Assembly: GCF_000381925.1 (NCBI RefSeq)
Contig: NZ_KB907308.1
Location: 1,116,001-1,180,000, forward strand
Origin: Nocardia sp. BMG111209
GTDB lineage: Bacteria > Actinomycetota > Actinomycetes > Mycobacteriales > Mycobacteriaceae
Reading direction: 5' to 3'
DNA length: 64,000 bases
Position numbers and translations under genes: made by a program. Under the pieces are notes generated by a model. That model had not been told where the DNA came from. It saw only the letters and a list, made by a program, of their open reading frames with translations, and did no database searches. This document shows, in pieces, positions 1 through 7,963 of the stretch (its first letter is position 1; each line of letters begins with the position of its first letter).

Positions 1-1
1 C

Positions 2-1081
2 GGGCAGTCCGCCGACGCCATCCCCGCGCCCGAGAAACCCGGCGGCACGGTGATTCTCACCAGCGGCACCACCGGCACCCCGAAGGGCGCGCCCCGGGAC
101 AAGGTGAGCCCGCTCATCTCCGCGCAGTTCCTGGATCGAATCCCGTTGCCGCGCAACTCGTCCATGGTGGTGGCGGCGCCGATCTTCCACGCCACCGGCC
201 TGTCCCAGTTCACTCTCGGCCTGGCCCTGGGCAATCGGATGATCTTCCAGCAGCGCCGGTTCGATCCGGAGCGCACGCTGGCGAATATCGTTGCGTTCCA
301 AGCGGAATCGCTGGTCGTGGTGCCGACCATGTTGCAGCGCATCCTGGATCTGCCGCCCGAGACGCTGGCGAAGTACGACATGTCCTCGCTGCGGGTGATC
401 TTCGCGGCCGGTTCGGCGATCCCGCCGGACGTGGTGACCCGTAGCCTCGACTACTTCGGCGACGCGCTCTACAACGTGTACGGCTCCACCGAATGCGCGA
501 TCATCACCGTCGCCACCCCCGCCGACCTGCGGCTGGCCCCCGACACCGCGGGCCGCACGCCGGTCGGGATCCGGCTGGCCCTCTACGACGAGAACCGCAA
601 GCGCATCACCCGCCCGAACGTGACGGGCACGATCTTCATCGCCAACGCGCACTCGTTCAAGGCGTACACCGACGGCCGCACCAAGGAGACCGTCGACGGC
701 CTGATGTCCAGTGGTGACGTCGGCCACTTCGACGAGCACGGCCTGCTGTTCATCGACGGCCGCGACGACGACATGATCGTCTCCGGCGGCGAGAACGTCT
801 TCCCGCAGGAGGTCGAGCACCTGATCGCGAACCGGCCGGACGTACTGGAGGCGGCGGTGATCGGCGTCGACGACCGGGAATTCGGGAAACGCTTGCGCGC
901 CTTCGTGGTTCAGGGACCGGACGGTACCCGCGATCCCCAGGAGATCAAGGACTGGGTGAAGTCCAACCTGGCCCGCTACAAGGTGCCGCGCGAGGTGATC
1001 TTCCTCGACGAACTGCCGCGCAACGCCACCGGCAAGCTGCTGCGCAGGTCCCTGGTGGAGATGGACGTCCCGGCGGAGTAA
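2..1081 (+). CDS. Acyl-CoA ligase (AMP-binding), 5' end missing
   Basis: C-terminal 359 residues of a fatty-acyl-CoA synthetase that activates a carboxylic acid through an acyl-adenylate and transfers it to CoA. The reading frame is open from base 2, so the start lies outside the window. Visible motifs are the AMP-binding P-loop TSGTTGTPKG (about residues 20-29 of the fragment), the YGSTEC adenine-binding motif, the GRDDDMIVSGGENVFP hinge region and the C-terminal catalytic lysine in NATGKLLRR. The P-loop continues as GAPR, which resembles mycobacterial FadD12-type ligases, but the substrate cannot be read from sequence. The stop lies 30 bases before the next gene on the same strand. The family call is secure; the chain-length class is unknown. 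Confidence 0.93.
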   Translation, partial: GQSADAIPAPEKPGGTVILTSGTTGTPKGAPRDKVSPLISAQFLDRIPLPRNSSMVVAAPIFHATGLSQFTLGLALGNRMIFQQRRFDPERTLANIVAFQAESLVVVPTMLQRILDLPPETLAKYDMSSLRVIFAAGSAIPPDVVTRSLDYFGDALYNVYGSTECAIITVATPADLRLAPDTAGRTPVGIRLALYDENRKRITRPNVTGTIFIANAHSFKAYTDGRTKETVDGLMSSGDVGHFDEHGLLFIDGRDDDMIVSGGENVFPQEVEHLIANRPDVLEAAVIGVDDREFGKRLRAFVVQGPDGTRDPQEIKDWVKSNLARYKVPREVIFLDELPRNATGKLLRRSLVEMDVPAE

Positions 1082-1111
1082 CCCGCCCCCGCCGCCGGAT
1101 ACCATCGGCAC

Positions 1112-1693
1112 GTGATCATCGACCCCGGCCGCCGTCCCGGCCGCAGCCTCGCCACGGCGCATGCGCGCCGGGTGGCGGTGGCGCGGCTGCGCGGCGGCTG
1201 CGCCGGGGCGATGTCGGCGGCGCTGGCGATCGCCGCCCACGGCTGGGCCTCCGGCGGCATGCCGGTGTCGTCCGGCTCGCTGGGACTGCTGCTGGCCGGC
1301 GCGAGCGTGATCGGCGCCCTGATCACCGGCCTGGGCTCCGCCGGCGGTGGCATCGCCACGCTGACGGCGGCGCTGCTCGGCGGCCAGCTGCTCGGCCACG
1401 CCACCCTCACCATGGATATGGCCGGAATGCCGCACCGGTCGCCCTGGACCCCCGCCATGCTCGCCGCGCACACGATGGCCGCCTGCTGCGCCGCCGTCCT
1501 GATCCGCGGCGCCGAGGCGGCCTACGGCATCGCCTGCGCCGCCGCATCCCGAGCCCTCCCTCTCCTGCTGCGCACCCCCGCCCCGGCGGGACCCCCGGCC
1601 CTCCCGATCGCTCACCGCGATCGAGTGATCCTGCGAATCTTCCCTGCGGACACCTTCCGCACCCGCGGTCCACCCGCACCGCTCGCCGCCTGA
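1112..1693 (+). CDS. Met/His-bearing membrane protein, possibly copper-linked
   Basis: A 193-residue protein starting at GTG. It has Ala/Gly/Leu-rich membrane segments at about residues 30-45, 52-95 and 117-135, then a Pro/Arg-rich tail. A short Met/His cluster, TMDMAGMPHR, sits between the second and third segments. The sequence pattern (two membrane segments, Met/His loop, then an AAHTMAA helix followed by a GAEAAY loop) resembles uncharacterised integral membrane proteins found beside CopC/CopD/YcnI copper genes in other actinobacteria. Here the downstream neighbour is a PepSY membrane protein carrying its own His cluster, 1.1 kb away. The metal link is inference. I recognise no domain with a known activity. 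Confidence 0.65.
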   Translation: MIIDPGRRPGRSLATAHARRVAVARLRGGCAGAMSAALAIAAHGWASGGMPVSSGSLGLLLAGASVIGALITGLGSAGGGIATLTAALLGGQLLGHATLTMDMAGMPHRSPWTPAMLAAHTMAACCAAVLIRGAEAAYGIACAAASRALPLLLRTPAPAGPPALPIAHRDRVILRIFPADTFRTRGPPAPLAA

Positions 1694-2816
1694 ATCCTTC
1701 AGCATCCGTTGGCTTTTGCGACTTTCGGTTGCAGCTGCCGGTGTACCGAACCGTGCCGAACGAGCAGTCCCGCTCCGGGAATACACCCGGCCCACTCCGC
1801 ATGCCGGTGCGGAGCCGCGCCGAGGTGAGTGCCTGGTTGTCGTGCGGGCATGTGTCCCACGCGGATACGCCCGCCTCCTGCCGATACGACAGGAAGTTGC
1901 GTATCCACCACGGCAGTCACGTGCTGCCGCGGAGTGGCACCGTCGCGGAGTCGTGCCGCTCGTCCGCTCGGAGGCTGCCGACATCACCACGGCCGCACCC
2001 GCAACGGCACCGCTGCCGCGGGTGGCGACTCGGTCGGCGCGGGACTCTGCCGGGTCCCTCGCGCCGAACCGGTCGACGCCGGGACCTCGCGGTTTCCATA
2101 TTCGGTTGGCGGCCGAGCGGATCCACCCCGTACCGGCGGAGTTGGAAACGACCGAGTTGCGACCGCCGGGTAGCCGGAAATCGCGGTTCGACCGGCCGGA
2201 CGTCGTGTCGAACCACGAGTGTGGGGCTGAAGCGATCCGCACGACCACGGAAGGCCGTCACCGCCAACGGGTTCGGCCGGTGGGCCACAAGCGCTGCCGG
2301 TATGGGACAGCGATAGCGGACCGCTGCTGCTCCCGGCGATGGCGGATGCGGCCCTCGCAATAGGCAGTATCGCCAACTGGGATACAGCCAGTGCAGGTCG
2401 CACCGCCAACGGCGAATGCAGCGGCCGCAGTAGGCGGTACCGCTGACGCTGGACGCGGCTGGTGTAGGCGGCATCCGCCGTCGGCGACGCAACAGGCGGC
2501 ACGCCGACGGCGGATGCGTCCGACGCAATCGGCGGTACTGCCACCGGCGCCACGACCGGCGCACCGGGCCGCACCACCACGGCCGACTCGACCGACGCAA
2601 CAGACGGCCTACCGACGGCGGGCGCAACCGGTGCAACGGGCGGTACGACCAACGGCGGATGCGTCCGATGTATCGGCGGCACCACCCACGGCGAGCGTGA
2701 CCGGTGCCACTCGTGGCGGATGCGGTCGGTCCGGACTGAACGGTGGCACGGGTGTGAACGACAGCGCGGCGGGTGGGGCCGGGCTCTGGTGAACCTTTTT
2801 CGAAACAGGAGTTGTT
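1694..2816. other. 1.1 kb stretch with no supportable gene
   Basis: Several frames on both strands are open for up to 240 codons, but none has a ribosome binding site, a recognisable domain or a sensible composition; the products are Arg/Pro/Ala-rich. The right half (about 2390-2700) is low-complexity, built of degenerate GGCGGTAC / GGCGGATGCGTCC elements. Read on the minus strand it gives a Val-Pro-Ala periodic peptide. It could be an eroded repeat-rich gene or a non-coding spacer. The promoter and Shine-Dalgarno of the following PepSY gene lie at its right end (AGGAG at 2807-2811). Confidence 0.5.
2506..2682 (+). repeat. Imperfect 32-bp direct repeat pair
   Basis: Two near-identical 32-base copies lie at 2506-2537 and 2651-2682. 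They share the core CGGCGGATGCGTCCGA followed by ATCGGCGG. A related element in inverted orientation (GGCATCCGCCGTCGGCGACGC region, 2470-2490) lies just upstream. Shorter GGCGGTAC and GGCGGCAC words recur between them. No insertion-sequence ends or target duplications are visible. Confidence 0.6.
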
Positions 2817-4250
2817 GTGAGTCTTACCGATTTAACGGATGTGGTGGATGCCGAGGCGCCGCCCGGCGAGGAACCGCATCGATATTCGATGCGAAAGGCG
2901 TTGGCCGCGTTGGCGTTGCGGCTGCATTTCTATGCCGGAGTGTTCGTGGCTCCGTTCATTCTGGTCGCGGCGGTGACCGGGGGGCTGTACGCGGTCGCCC
3001 CGACCGTGGAGTCGATCGTGAATCATGATCTGCTGCACGTGGATTCGACCGGGCCCGCGCGGTCGCTGGCCGAGCAGGTGGCGGCGGCGCGCGGTGTGGA
3101 GCCGAATCTCGTGCTCTCCGCGGTGGATCCGGCACAGCGGACCGGGGACACCACCCGGGTGCTGTTCACCGATCCCACGCTGGGGGAATCGGAGAACCGG
3201 GCGGTGTTCATCGATCCGCAGACCGCGCATCCGGTCGGTGACCGGGTGGTCTACGGCAGTACCGGGGCACTGCCGCTGCGAACCTGGATCGACCGGTTGC
3301 ATCGCAACCTGCATCTCGGGGAGACCGGCCGGCTCTACAGCGAGTTGGCGGCATCGTGGTTGTGGGTTGTCGCGCTCGCGGGGCTGGTGCTCTGGGTGCG
3401 ACGATCGCGGAGAGGTGGAGTGCGGCGGCTGCTGTGGCCGGATCGGTCGCGGGCCGGTCGGCGGCGGACGGTGGGTTGGCATGCGGCCGTGGGGGTCTGG
3501 ATCCTGCTGCCGCTGCTGTTCCTGTCCGCGACCGGGATGACGTGGTCGACCCACGCCGGTGCGCACATCGATCGGCTGCGTGCGGAACTGAGCTGGACCA
3601 CACCGTCGGTGCGGACGGCACTGCCCGGTGCCGGACAGTCCGCTGTCCCCGCCGGGGAGCACGACCATCACGGTTCGCATGCGGTGGCCTCCGGCGATCG
3701 GGACAGGCAGCTGGACGCGGTGTTCGCGACCGCTCGCGCACAGGGGCTCGACGGGCCGGTGGAGATCACCGTCCCGGCGACCGGCGCCGATGCTGTCACC
3801 GTCAAGGAGCGTCGGCTGTCGGGTGTGCTCACGCAGGACGCGGTGGCTGTGGACGGGTCCACGGGTGCCGTCACCGATATCCAGCGCTTCGCCGACTGGC
3901 CGCTGGCGGCGAAGTTGGCCAACTGGGGCATTCAGCTGCACATGGGCATGATGTTCGGCCTGGCCAATCAGCTGTTGTTGCTGGCCACCATGATCGGGCT
4001 GCTCACGGTGATCGTCCGCGGCTACCTGATGTGGTGGCAGCGACGGCCCGTGCGTACCGGACAGCGACCGTCCTTCGGACGGCCACCCCGGCGCGGCGCA
4101 CTCCGCCGCACCCCGGTTGCGCTGCTGGTCCCTCTGGCCGTGATCGCGGCCGCGGTCGGCTGGTTCGCCCCGCTGATCGGGATACCGCTGCTGGTGTTCC
4201 TGGCCGTCGATGTTCTGCTCGGCCTGCTCCGGAGGCCGCGCACAGCGTGA
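2817..4250 (+). CDS. PepSY-associated transmembrane protein
   Basis: A 477-residue inner-membrane protein of the PepSY-TM family, which is often tied to iron or copper acquisition and to flavin- or siderophore-reductase-type functions. The GTG start is supported by AGGAG five bases upstream. Membrane helices are at about residues 33-60, 180-198, 219-243, 370-400 and 435-472. The conserved LHRNLHLGETGRLY block precedes the second helix. A large outside loop (about 245-360) carries a metal-ligand-like cluster HDHHGSH. The fourth segment contains the WGIQLHMGMMFGLANQ motif with two candidate heme or metal ligands. It appears to be transcribed alone and is followed by a strong hairpin at 4431-4490. 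The substrate is unknown. Confidence 0.88.
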   Translation: MSLTDLTDVVDAEAPPGEEPHRYSMRKALAALALRLHFYAGVFVAPFILVAAVTGGLYAVAPTVESIVNHDLLHVDSTGPARSLAEQVAAARGVEPNLVLSAVDPAQRTGDTTRVLFTDPTLGESENRAVFIDPQTAHPVGDRVVYGSTGALPLRTWIDRLHRNLHLGETGRLYSELAASWLWVVALAGLVLWVRRSRRGGVRRLLWPDRSRAGRRRTVGWHAAVGVWILLPLLFLSATGMTWSTHAGAHIDRLRAELSWTTPSVRTALPGAGQSAVPAGEHDHHGSHAVASGDRDRQLDAVFATARAQGLDGPVEITVPATGADAVTVKERRLSGVLTQDAVAVDGSTGAVTDIQRFADWPLAAKLANWGIQLHMGMMFGLANQLLLLATMIGLLTVIVRGYLMWWQRRPVRTGQRPSFGRPPRRGALRRTPVALLVPLAVIAAAVGWFAPLIGIPLLVFLAVDVLLGLLRRPRTA

Positions 4251-4430
4251 GAACGGTCCTCACAACCGAAATCGGCCCACCACAACCCGAGAATCGCTCC
4301 ACCGCAGGTGGATTCGGATACGACAGCCGGATCCAGATGCGGCACCCGGACGCGGCGTAGCAATCGGATTCGGTGCCGCAACCGGATGCGGTAGCAAGCT
4401 GCACACCTGCCGATCGGATGAACGTAGTGC

Positions 4431-4490
4431 GAGACGGTGCCGGAGTGCGTCGGCGGTGACGCCGAATGAGGGGCACGCCGGCACCGTCTC
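4431..4490. terminator. Long-stem hairpin between convergent genes
   Basis: The arms GAGACGGTGCCGG (4431-4443) and CCGGCACCGTCTC (4478-4490) are perfect 13-bp complements. The 34-base loop contains a second inverted repeat, GCGTC / GACGC, so the RNA could form a branched structure. There is no T-tract. It lies between the PepSY gene (plus) and the small membrane protein gene (minus), the expected place for a bidirectional terminator. Confidence 0.65.
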
Positions 4491-4497
4491 GTAACTG

Positions 4498-4920
4498 CTA
4501 CTCGGACAACCGATTCGGTGCGGACCCCGGCTCACCGTCGGGGCGACTCTGCGAGGTGCCCGGCTCATCGCCGGGACGAGTCCGGGTGGTTCCCGCGTCG
4601 TCGGCGGGGCGGCTCGATGGAGCGCCCGGCTCACCGGTCCCACCCCGGGTCCCCTTCTCCCCGGCGGGTGCGTCGGAGCCGGCCGGGACGGGTTCGGTGC
4701 CGTCGTGAGCGACCCGCCGCTTCTCGACCGGCCGCAGGCGGACCCAGGTGAGGAAGAGGATCGCGACGACGATGAGGCCGATTCCCGCCCACAGGTTGAT
4801 GTTCCAGCCGCCGGTGCGGTCCTGGTCCGCGGTGGTGTCGTTGATCAGGCCGGTGCCGGTCAGGATGATGCCGTAGATGCCGAGCAGCGCGCCGACGATG
4901 GTGCGGATGTCGAAGAGCAT
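4498..4920 (-). CDS. Small two-helix membrane protein with repetitive tail
   Basis: A 140-residue protein with two membrane helices (about residues 7-26 and 43-61), then a hydrophilic tail rich in Gly, Pro, Glu, Arg and Ser. In the tail a unit like RPxDEPGT/S recurs about four times, so that part is probably disordered. The start is fixed by GGAGGAACACA just before the ATG. It lies 25 bases downstream of the symporter gene on the same strand, so the two are probably co-transcribed and it may be an accessory subunit. No named family is recognised. Confidence 0.75.
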   Translation of the reverse strand: MLFDIRTIVGALLGIYGIILTGTGLINDTTADQDRTGGWNINLWAGIGLIVVAILFLTWVRLRPVEKRRVAHDGTEPVPAGSDAPAGEKGTRGGTGEPGAPSSRPADDAGTTRTRPGDEPGTSQSRPDGEPGSAPNRLSE

Positions 4921-4945
4921 TGTGTTCCTCCGGTTTTCGAGGCAG

Positions 4946-6679
4946 CTAGCCGACGAAGATGTTCAGCGCGATGACGATCACCAGCGCGATCCCGGCCAGC
5001 AGCACCGGACGCTGATACCAGGGCAGTGTGGCGGCATCCGGGTCGTTCAGCTGCTCTTTCGGGGTTTCCGAATACACCAGTCCGACCAGTTCCGCGGCGG
5101 GTTTCGGCGTGGTCACCGCGCTGACCGCGACGCTGAGCACGATGTCCACCACGAACGCCACACCCGCGGCGACGAAGCTGGATCCCTGACCGGACAGGTG
5201 GATCACCTCGGTCTTGTTCAGCACGAACACCACGATCGCCGACAGCGTGCCGAACACCAGGCCGACCCAACCGGCGGTCGGGGTCATCCGCTTCCAGAAC
5301 ATGCCCAGGATGAACGTCGCGAACAGTGGCGCGTTGAAGAACGAGAACAGGGTCTGGAGATAGTCCATCATGTTCGAGAAATGACCGGCGATGAACGCGG
5401 TGAAGATCGCGATCACGGTGGCGCCGACGGTCGCGAGCCGGCCGACGGTGAGGTAGTAGCCGTCCGGCCGATCCTTCTTCACGTACTGCTGCCACAGGTC
5501 GTAGCTGAACACCGTGTTGAAGGCGGAGATATTGGCGGCCATACCGGCCATGAACGCGGCCAGCAATCCGGTCAGCGCGATACCCAGCAACCCGTTGGGC
5601 AGTACCGACTTCATCAGATACAGCAGCGCCTGGTTGTAGGTGGCGTCACCGTGCCCGGTCGCCTTCAGCTCGGCGATCTGCGGCACGAGCAGCGCGCTGA
5701 TCATGCCCGGAATCACGACGATGAACGGAATGAACATCTTCGGATAGGCGCCGATGATCGGCGTGCGGCGGGCCGCGGAGATGGAATGCGTGGCCAGCGC
5801 GCGCTGCACCTCCACGAAATTGGTGGTCCAGTACCCGAACGACAGCACGAACCCGAGTCCGAACACGATGCCGATCACCGACAACACGTTGTTCGAGAAT
5901 CCGCTCAGCTCGTTACCCGGCCACGAATGCCACTGCTGCGACCCGTCGGACAGCCCGGTCACCTTGTCCCGCAACCCGTTCCAGCCGCCGATCCGGTGCA
6001 GCCCGACCAGCGTCAACGGCAGCAGCGCCGCCACGATGACGAAGAACTGCAACACCTCGTTGTAGATCGCCGCGGACAATCCGCCGAGGGTGATGTAGGA
6101 GAGCACGATGATCGCCGCGACCACCACCGAAATCCACAACGGCCACCCCAGCAGCACATTGAGAATCGAGCCGAGCAGATACAGATTCACCCCGGCGATG
6201 AGTACCTGCGCCACCGCGAAACTCAGCGCGTTCACCAGATGCGCACCGGTCCCGAAACGCCGCCGCATGAACTCCGGCACGCTACGCACTTTCGAGCCAT
6301 AATAAAATGGCATCATAACAATTCCGAGGAACAGCATGGCCGGTACCGCGCCGATCCAGAAATAGTGCATCGTCGGCATGCCGTATTCGGCTCCGTTGGC
6401 CGACATGCCCATGATCTCGACCGCACCCAGATTCGCCGAGATGAACGCCAGCCCGGTCACCCACGCCGGCAGCGACCGCCCGGAGAGGAAGAAGTCGATA
6501 CTCGACGACACCCGTTGCCGGGCCAGCAACCCGATCCCCAGCACGAAGACGAAATAGATGGCGACCAGCACATAATCGACCGGCGCGGCATCCAGGCGCA
6601 GCGTGCCCGCCGCCAGCGCGGGTGGGCCGCCCGCCACCGTGGAACCGATCGTGTGCCCTGCGACAGCGGTGGGCGGCAT
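4946..6679 (-). CDS. Sodium:solute symporter (SSS family)
   Basis: A 577-residue polytopic membrane protein of the sodium:solute symporter family, which imports sugars, inositols, amino acids or vitamins with Na+. Typical features are the early FFLSGRSLPAWVTGLAFISANLGAVE region, the later GYWTTNFVEVQRALA motif, and about 13-14 hydrophobic segments. An AGGAGAG sequence precedes the ATG by five bases. The length is normal for SGLT-like members. The FVEVQRALA region resembles the sugar/inositol branch, but the substrate is inference. A small membrane protein follows in the same direction. Confidence 0.92.
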   Translation of the reverse strand: MPPTAVAGHTIGSTVAGGPPALAAGTLRLDAAPVDYVLVAIYFVFVLGIGLLARQRVSSSIDFFLSGRSLPAWVTGLAFISANLGAVEIMGMSANGAEYGMPTMHYFWIGAVPAMLFLGIVMMPFYYGSKVRSVPEFMRRRFGTGAHLVNALSFAVAQVLIAGVNLYLLGSILNVLLGWPLWISVVVAAIIVLSYITLGGLSAAIYNEVLQFFVIVAALLPLTLVGLHRIGGWNGLRDKVTGLSDGSQQWHSWPGNELSGFSNNVLSVIGIVFGLGFVLSFGYWTTNFVEVQRALATHSISAARRTPIIGAYPKMFIPFIVVIPGMISALLVPQIAELKATGHGDATYNQALLYLMKSVLPNGLLGIALTGLLAAFMAGMAANISAFNTVFSYDLWQQYVKKDRPDGYYLTVGRLATVGATVIAIFTAFIAGHFSNMMDYLQTLFSFFNAPLFATFILGMFWKRMTPTAGWVGLVFGTLSAIVVFVLNKTEVIHLSGQGSSFVAAGVAFVVDIVLSVAVSAVTTPKPAAELVGLVYSETPKEQLNDPDAATLPWYQRPVLLAGIALVIVIALNIFVG

Positions 6680-6866
6680 ACAACTCTCCTGTCGGTGCTG
6701 TTGGTCCCGGAGCTCAGTCGTCGCGCGTCTGGGATCCTAGCCACCGGGTACCCCGCCGGACCGCCGCCTCACCCGGGCGGGCCGATGTGGGTGCGCCGTC
6801 GTCGGAGTTCGGGACCGCACCGAGAACGGCCCCTATTCTGTACCGGTCCATGAAGTGAGGTGGCAC

Positions 6867-7511
6867 ATGCCGACGCCCCGGTTTCCGTCGAACACCCTCG
6901 ACAACCAGGGAACACCACTGTGGATCAGCGGGTTGGCGAACGACGACCCGAACCACTGTGTCCACGTGGTGCGTGGGCTCGAGCCCACCGCGGCATTGGA
7001 AGTACTGGGAGCCAAGCCCCGGTGGTTCCGGACATGCGAGCTGCCCGGTTCGAGGCCGGACGAGTGGACCTCGCTGCCTGCGGCTGCCCTCGCCGCCGAC
7101 GAACGTGAGGGCGCGGCGTTGCTCGCGGGACGCATCGGTGAGTGGACATTCGTCTACGACGACTCCGGTGCCACCGACCACAGCAGCACGCGCCTCCTGT
7201 CCGCCGACGGCCGTGTTGCCGCGACGAGCATGCTGTCGATCAACGCAGACGCGAGTCTGACCTATTGGGTCGACGGAAACGAGCTCGCCTGGGTCGACGT
7301 GGACAATCTGGATCTCGAAGCGGATCTGCCCGGCATGCCGGATGAATTGCGTGTCGCGTTCGAGAACGCCGGTACCTTCGACCTCGACTACCTCGACCCT
7401 GGGATGCCCGACTATTCGATCGGTATGCGCGCGGTCAGCATGCTTGCCGGTATGTGCTGCACCCTCGACGACTTGCGCAGGATCCCACTGGTGGTCACGC
7501 TCCTCGGGTGA
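6867..7511 (+). CDS. DUF6461-like hypothetical protein
   Basis: A 214-residue soluble acidic protein with no signal peptide or membrane helix. The ATG at 6867 is chosen over the upstream GTG because AGGTGG sits five bases before it. It resembles the DUF6461 group of actinobacterial proteins: an N-terminal CVHVVRGLEPTAALEVLG segment followed by a WTFVYDD strand and a long acidic C-terminal half. Members have no known function. The next gene begins 22 bases downstream on the same strand, so they may share a transcript. Confidence 0.7.
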   Translation: MPTPRFPSNTLDNQGTPLWISGLANDDPNHCVHVVRGLEPTAALEVLGAKPRWFRTCELPGSRPDEWTSLPAAALAADEREGAALLAGRIGEWTFVYDDSGATDHSSTRLLSADGRVAATSMLSINADASLTYWVDGNELAWVDVDNLDLEADLPGMPDELRVAFENAGTFDLDYLDPGMPDYSIGMRAVSMLAGMCCTLDDLRRIPLVVTLLG

Positions 7512-7533
7512 AACGTCCTGTACGAGAGTGAGT

Positions 7534-7929
7534 ATGAGTACCGACCCCCTCACCCGGAAGATCGGGATCAAGCCCGGTCACACCGTTCATCTCCACCACC
7601 GGCCCGCGGGCTGGCCGGTGCCGGAACTGCCCGCCGGCTGCACGATCGGCGACGGCGGCCCGGCGGGTGCGGAGGTGACGATCGCGTTCTACCGCGAGCT
7701 GGACGACGTGCGTTGCGAGGCAGCGGATCTGGCCGCGGCGCTGGACGACCACGCGATGCTGTGGATCGCGTGGCCCCGGCGAGCGGCCGGTCACGACAGC
7801 GACATCACGGACAACCTGGTGCGCGAACTCCTCCTCGCCACCGGCCTCGTGGATGTGAAGGTCGCCGCGCTCGGCGAGGACTGGTCCGGCCTGAAATTCG
7901 TCCGCCGCGTGGCGAATCGGCGACGCTGA
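7534..7929 (+). CDS. DUF3052 family protein
   Basis: A 131-residue cytoplasmic protein. The N-terminal KIGIKPGHTVHL, the central LWIAWPRRA and the C-terminal TGLVDVKVAALGEDWSGLKF segments match the actinobacterial DUF3052 pattern, in which a short Rossmann-like domain keeps KxG..PG at the start and WSGLKxV at the end. The function is unknown. The ATG is preceded closely by an in-frame GTG at 7528 that could also serve. It is preceded by the DUF6461-like gene and followed by a convergent transporter gene. Confidence 0.82.
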   Translation: MSTDPLTRKIGIKPGHTVHLHHRPAGWPVPELPAGCTIGDGGPAGAEVTIAFYRELDDVRCEAADLAAALDDHAMLWIAWPRRAAGHDSDITDNLVRELLLATGLVDVKVAALGEDWSGLKFVRRVANRRR

Positions 7930-7963
7930 GCCCACGCCCGCGGCCACCGGACGGCGGCCGAGG

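Noticed and set aside
1984..2685. A Val/Pro-rich minus-strand protein
   Set aside because: There is no ribosome site, signal peptide or domain; the periodicity follows from the DNA repeats.
2380..2700. A CRISPR array
   Set aside because: The repeats are imperfect, unevenly spaced and only two long copies exist; there are no cas genes.
4877..6853. A 658-codon open frame on the plus strand opposite the sodium symporter
   Set aside because: Its product is His/Arg/Asp-rich without domains, which is the normal antisense shadow of a high-GC membrane protein gene.
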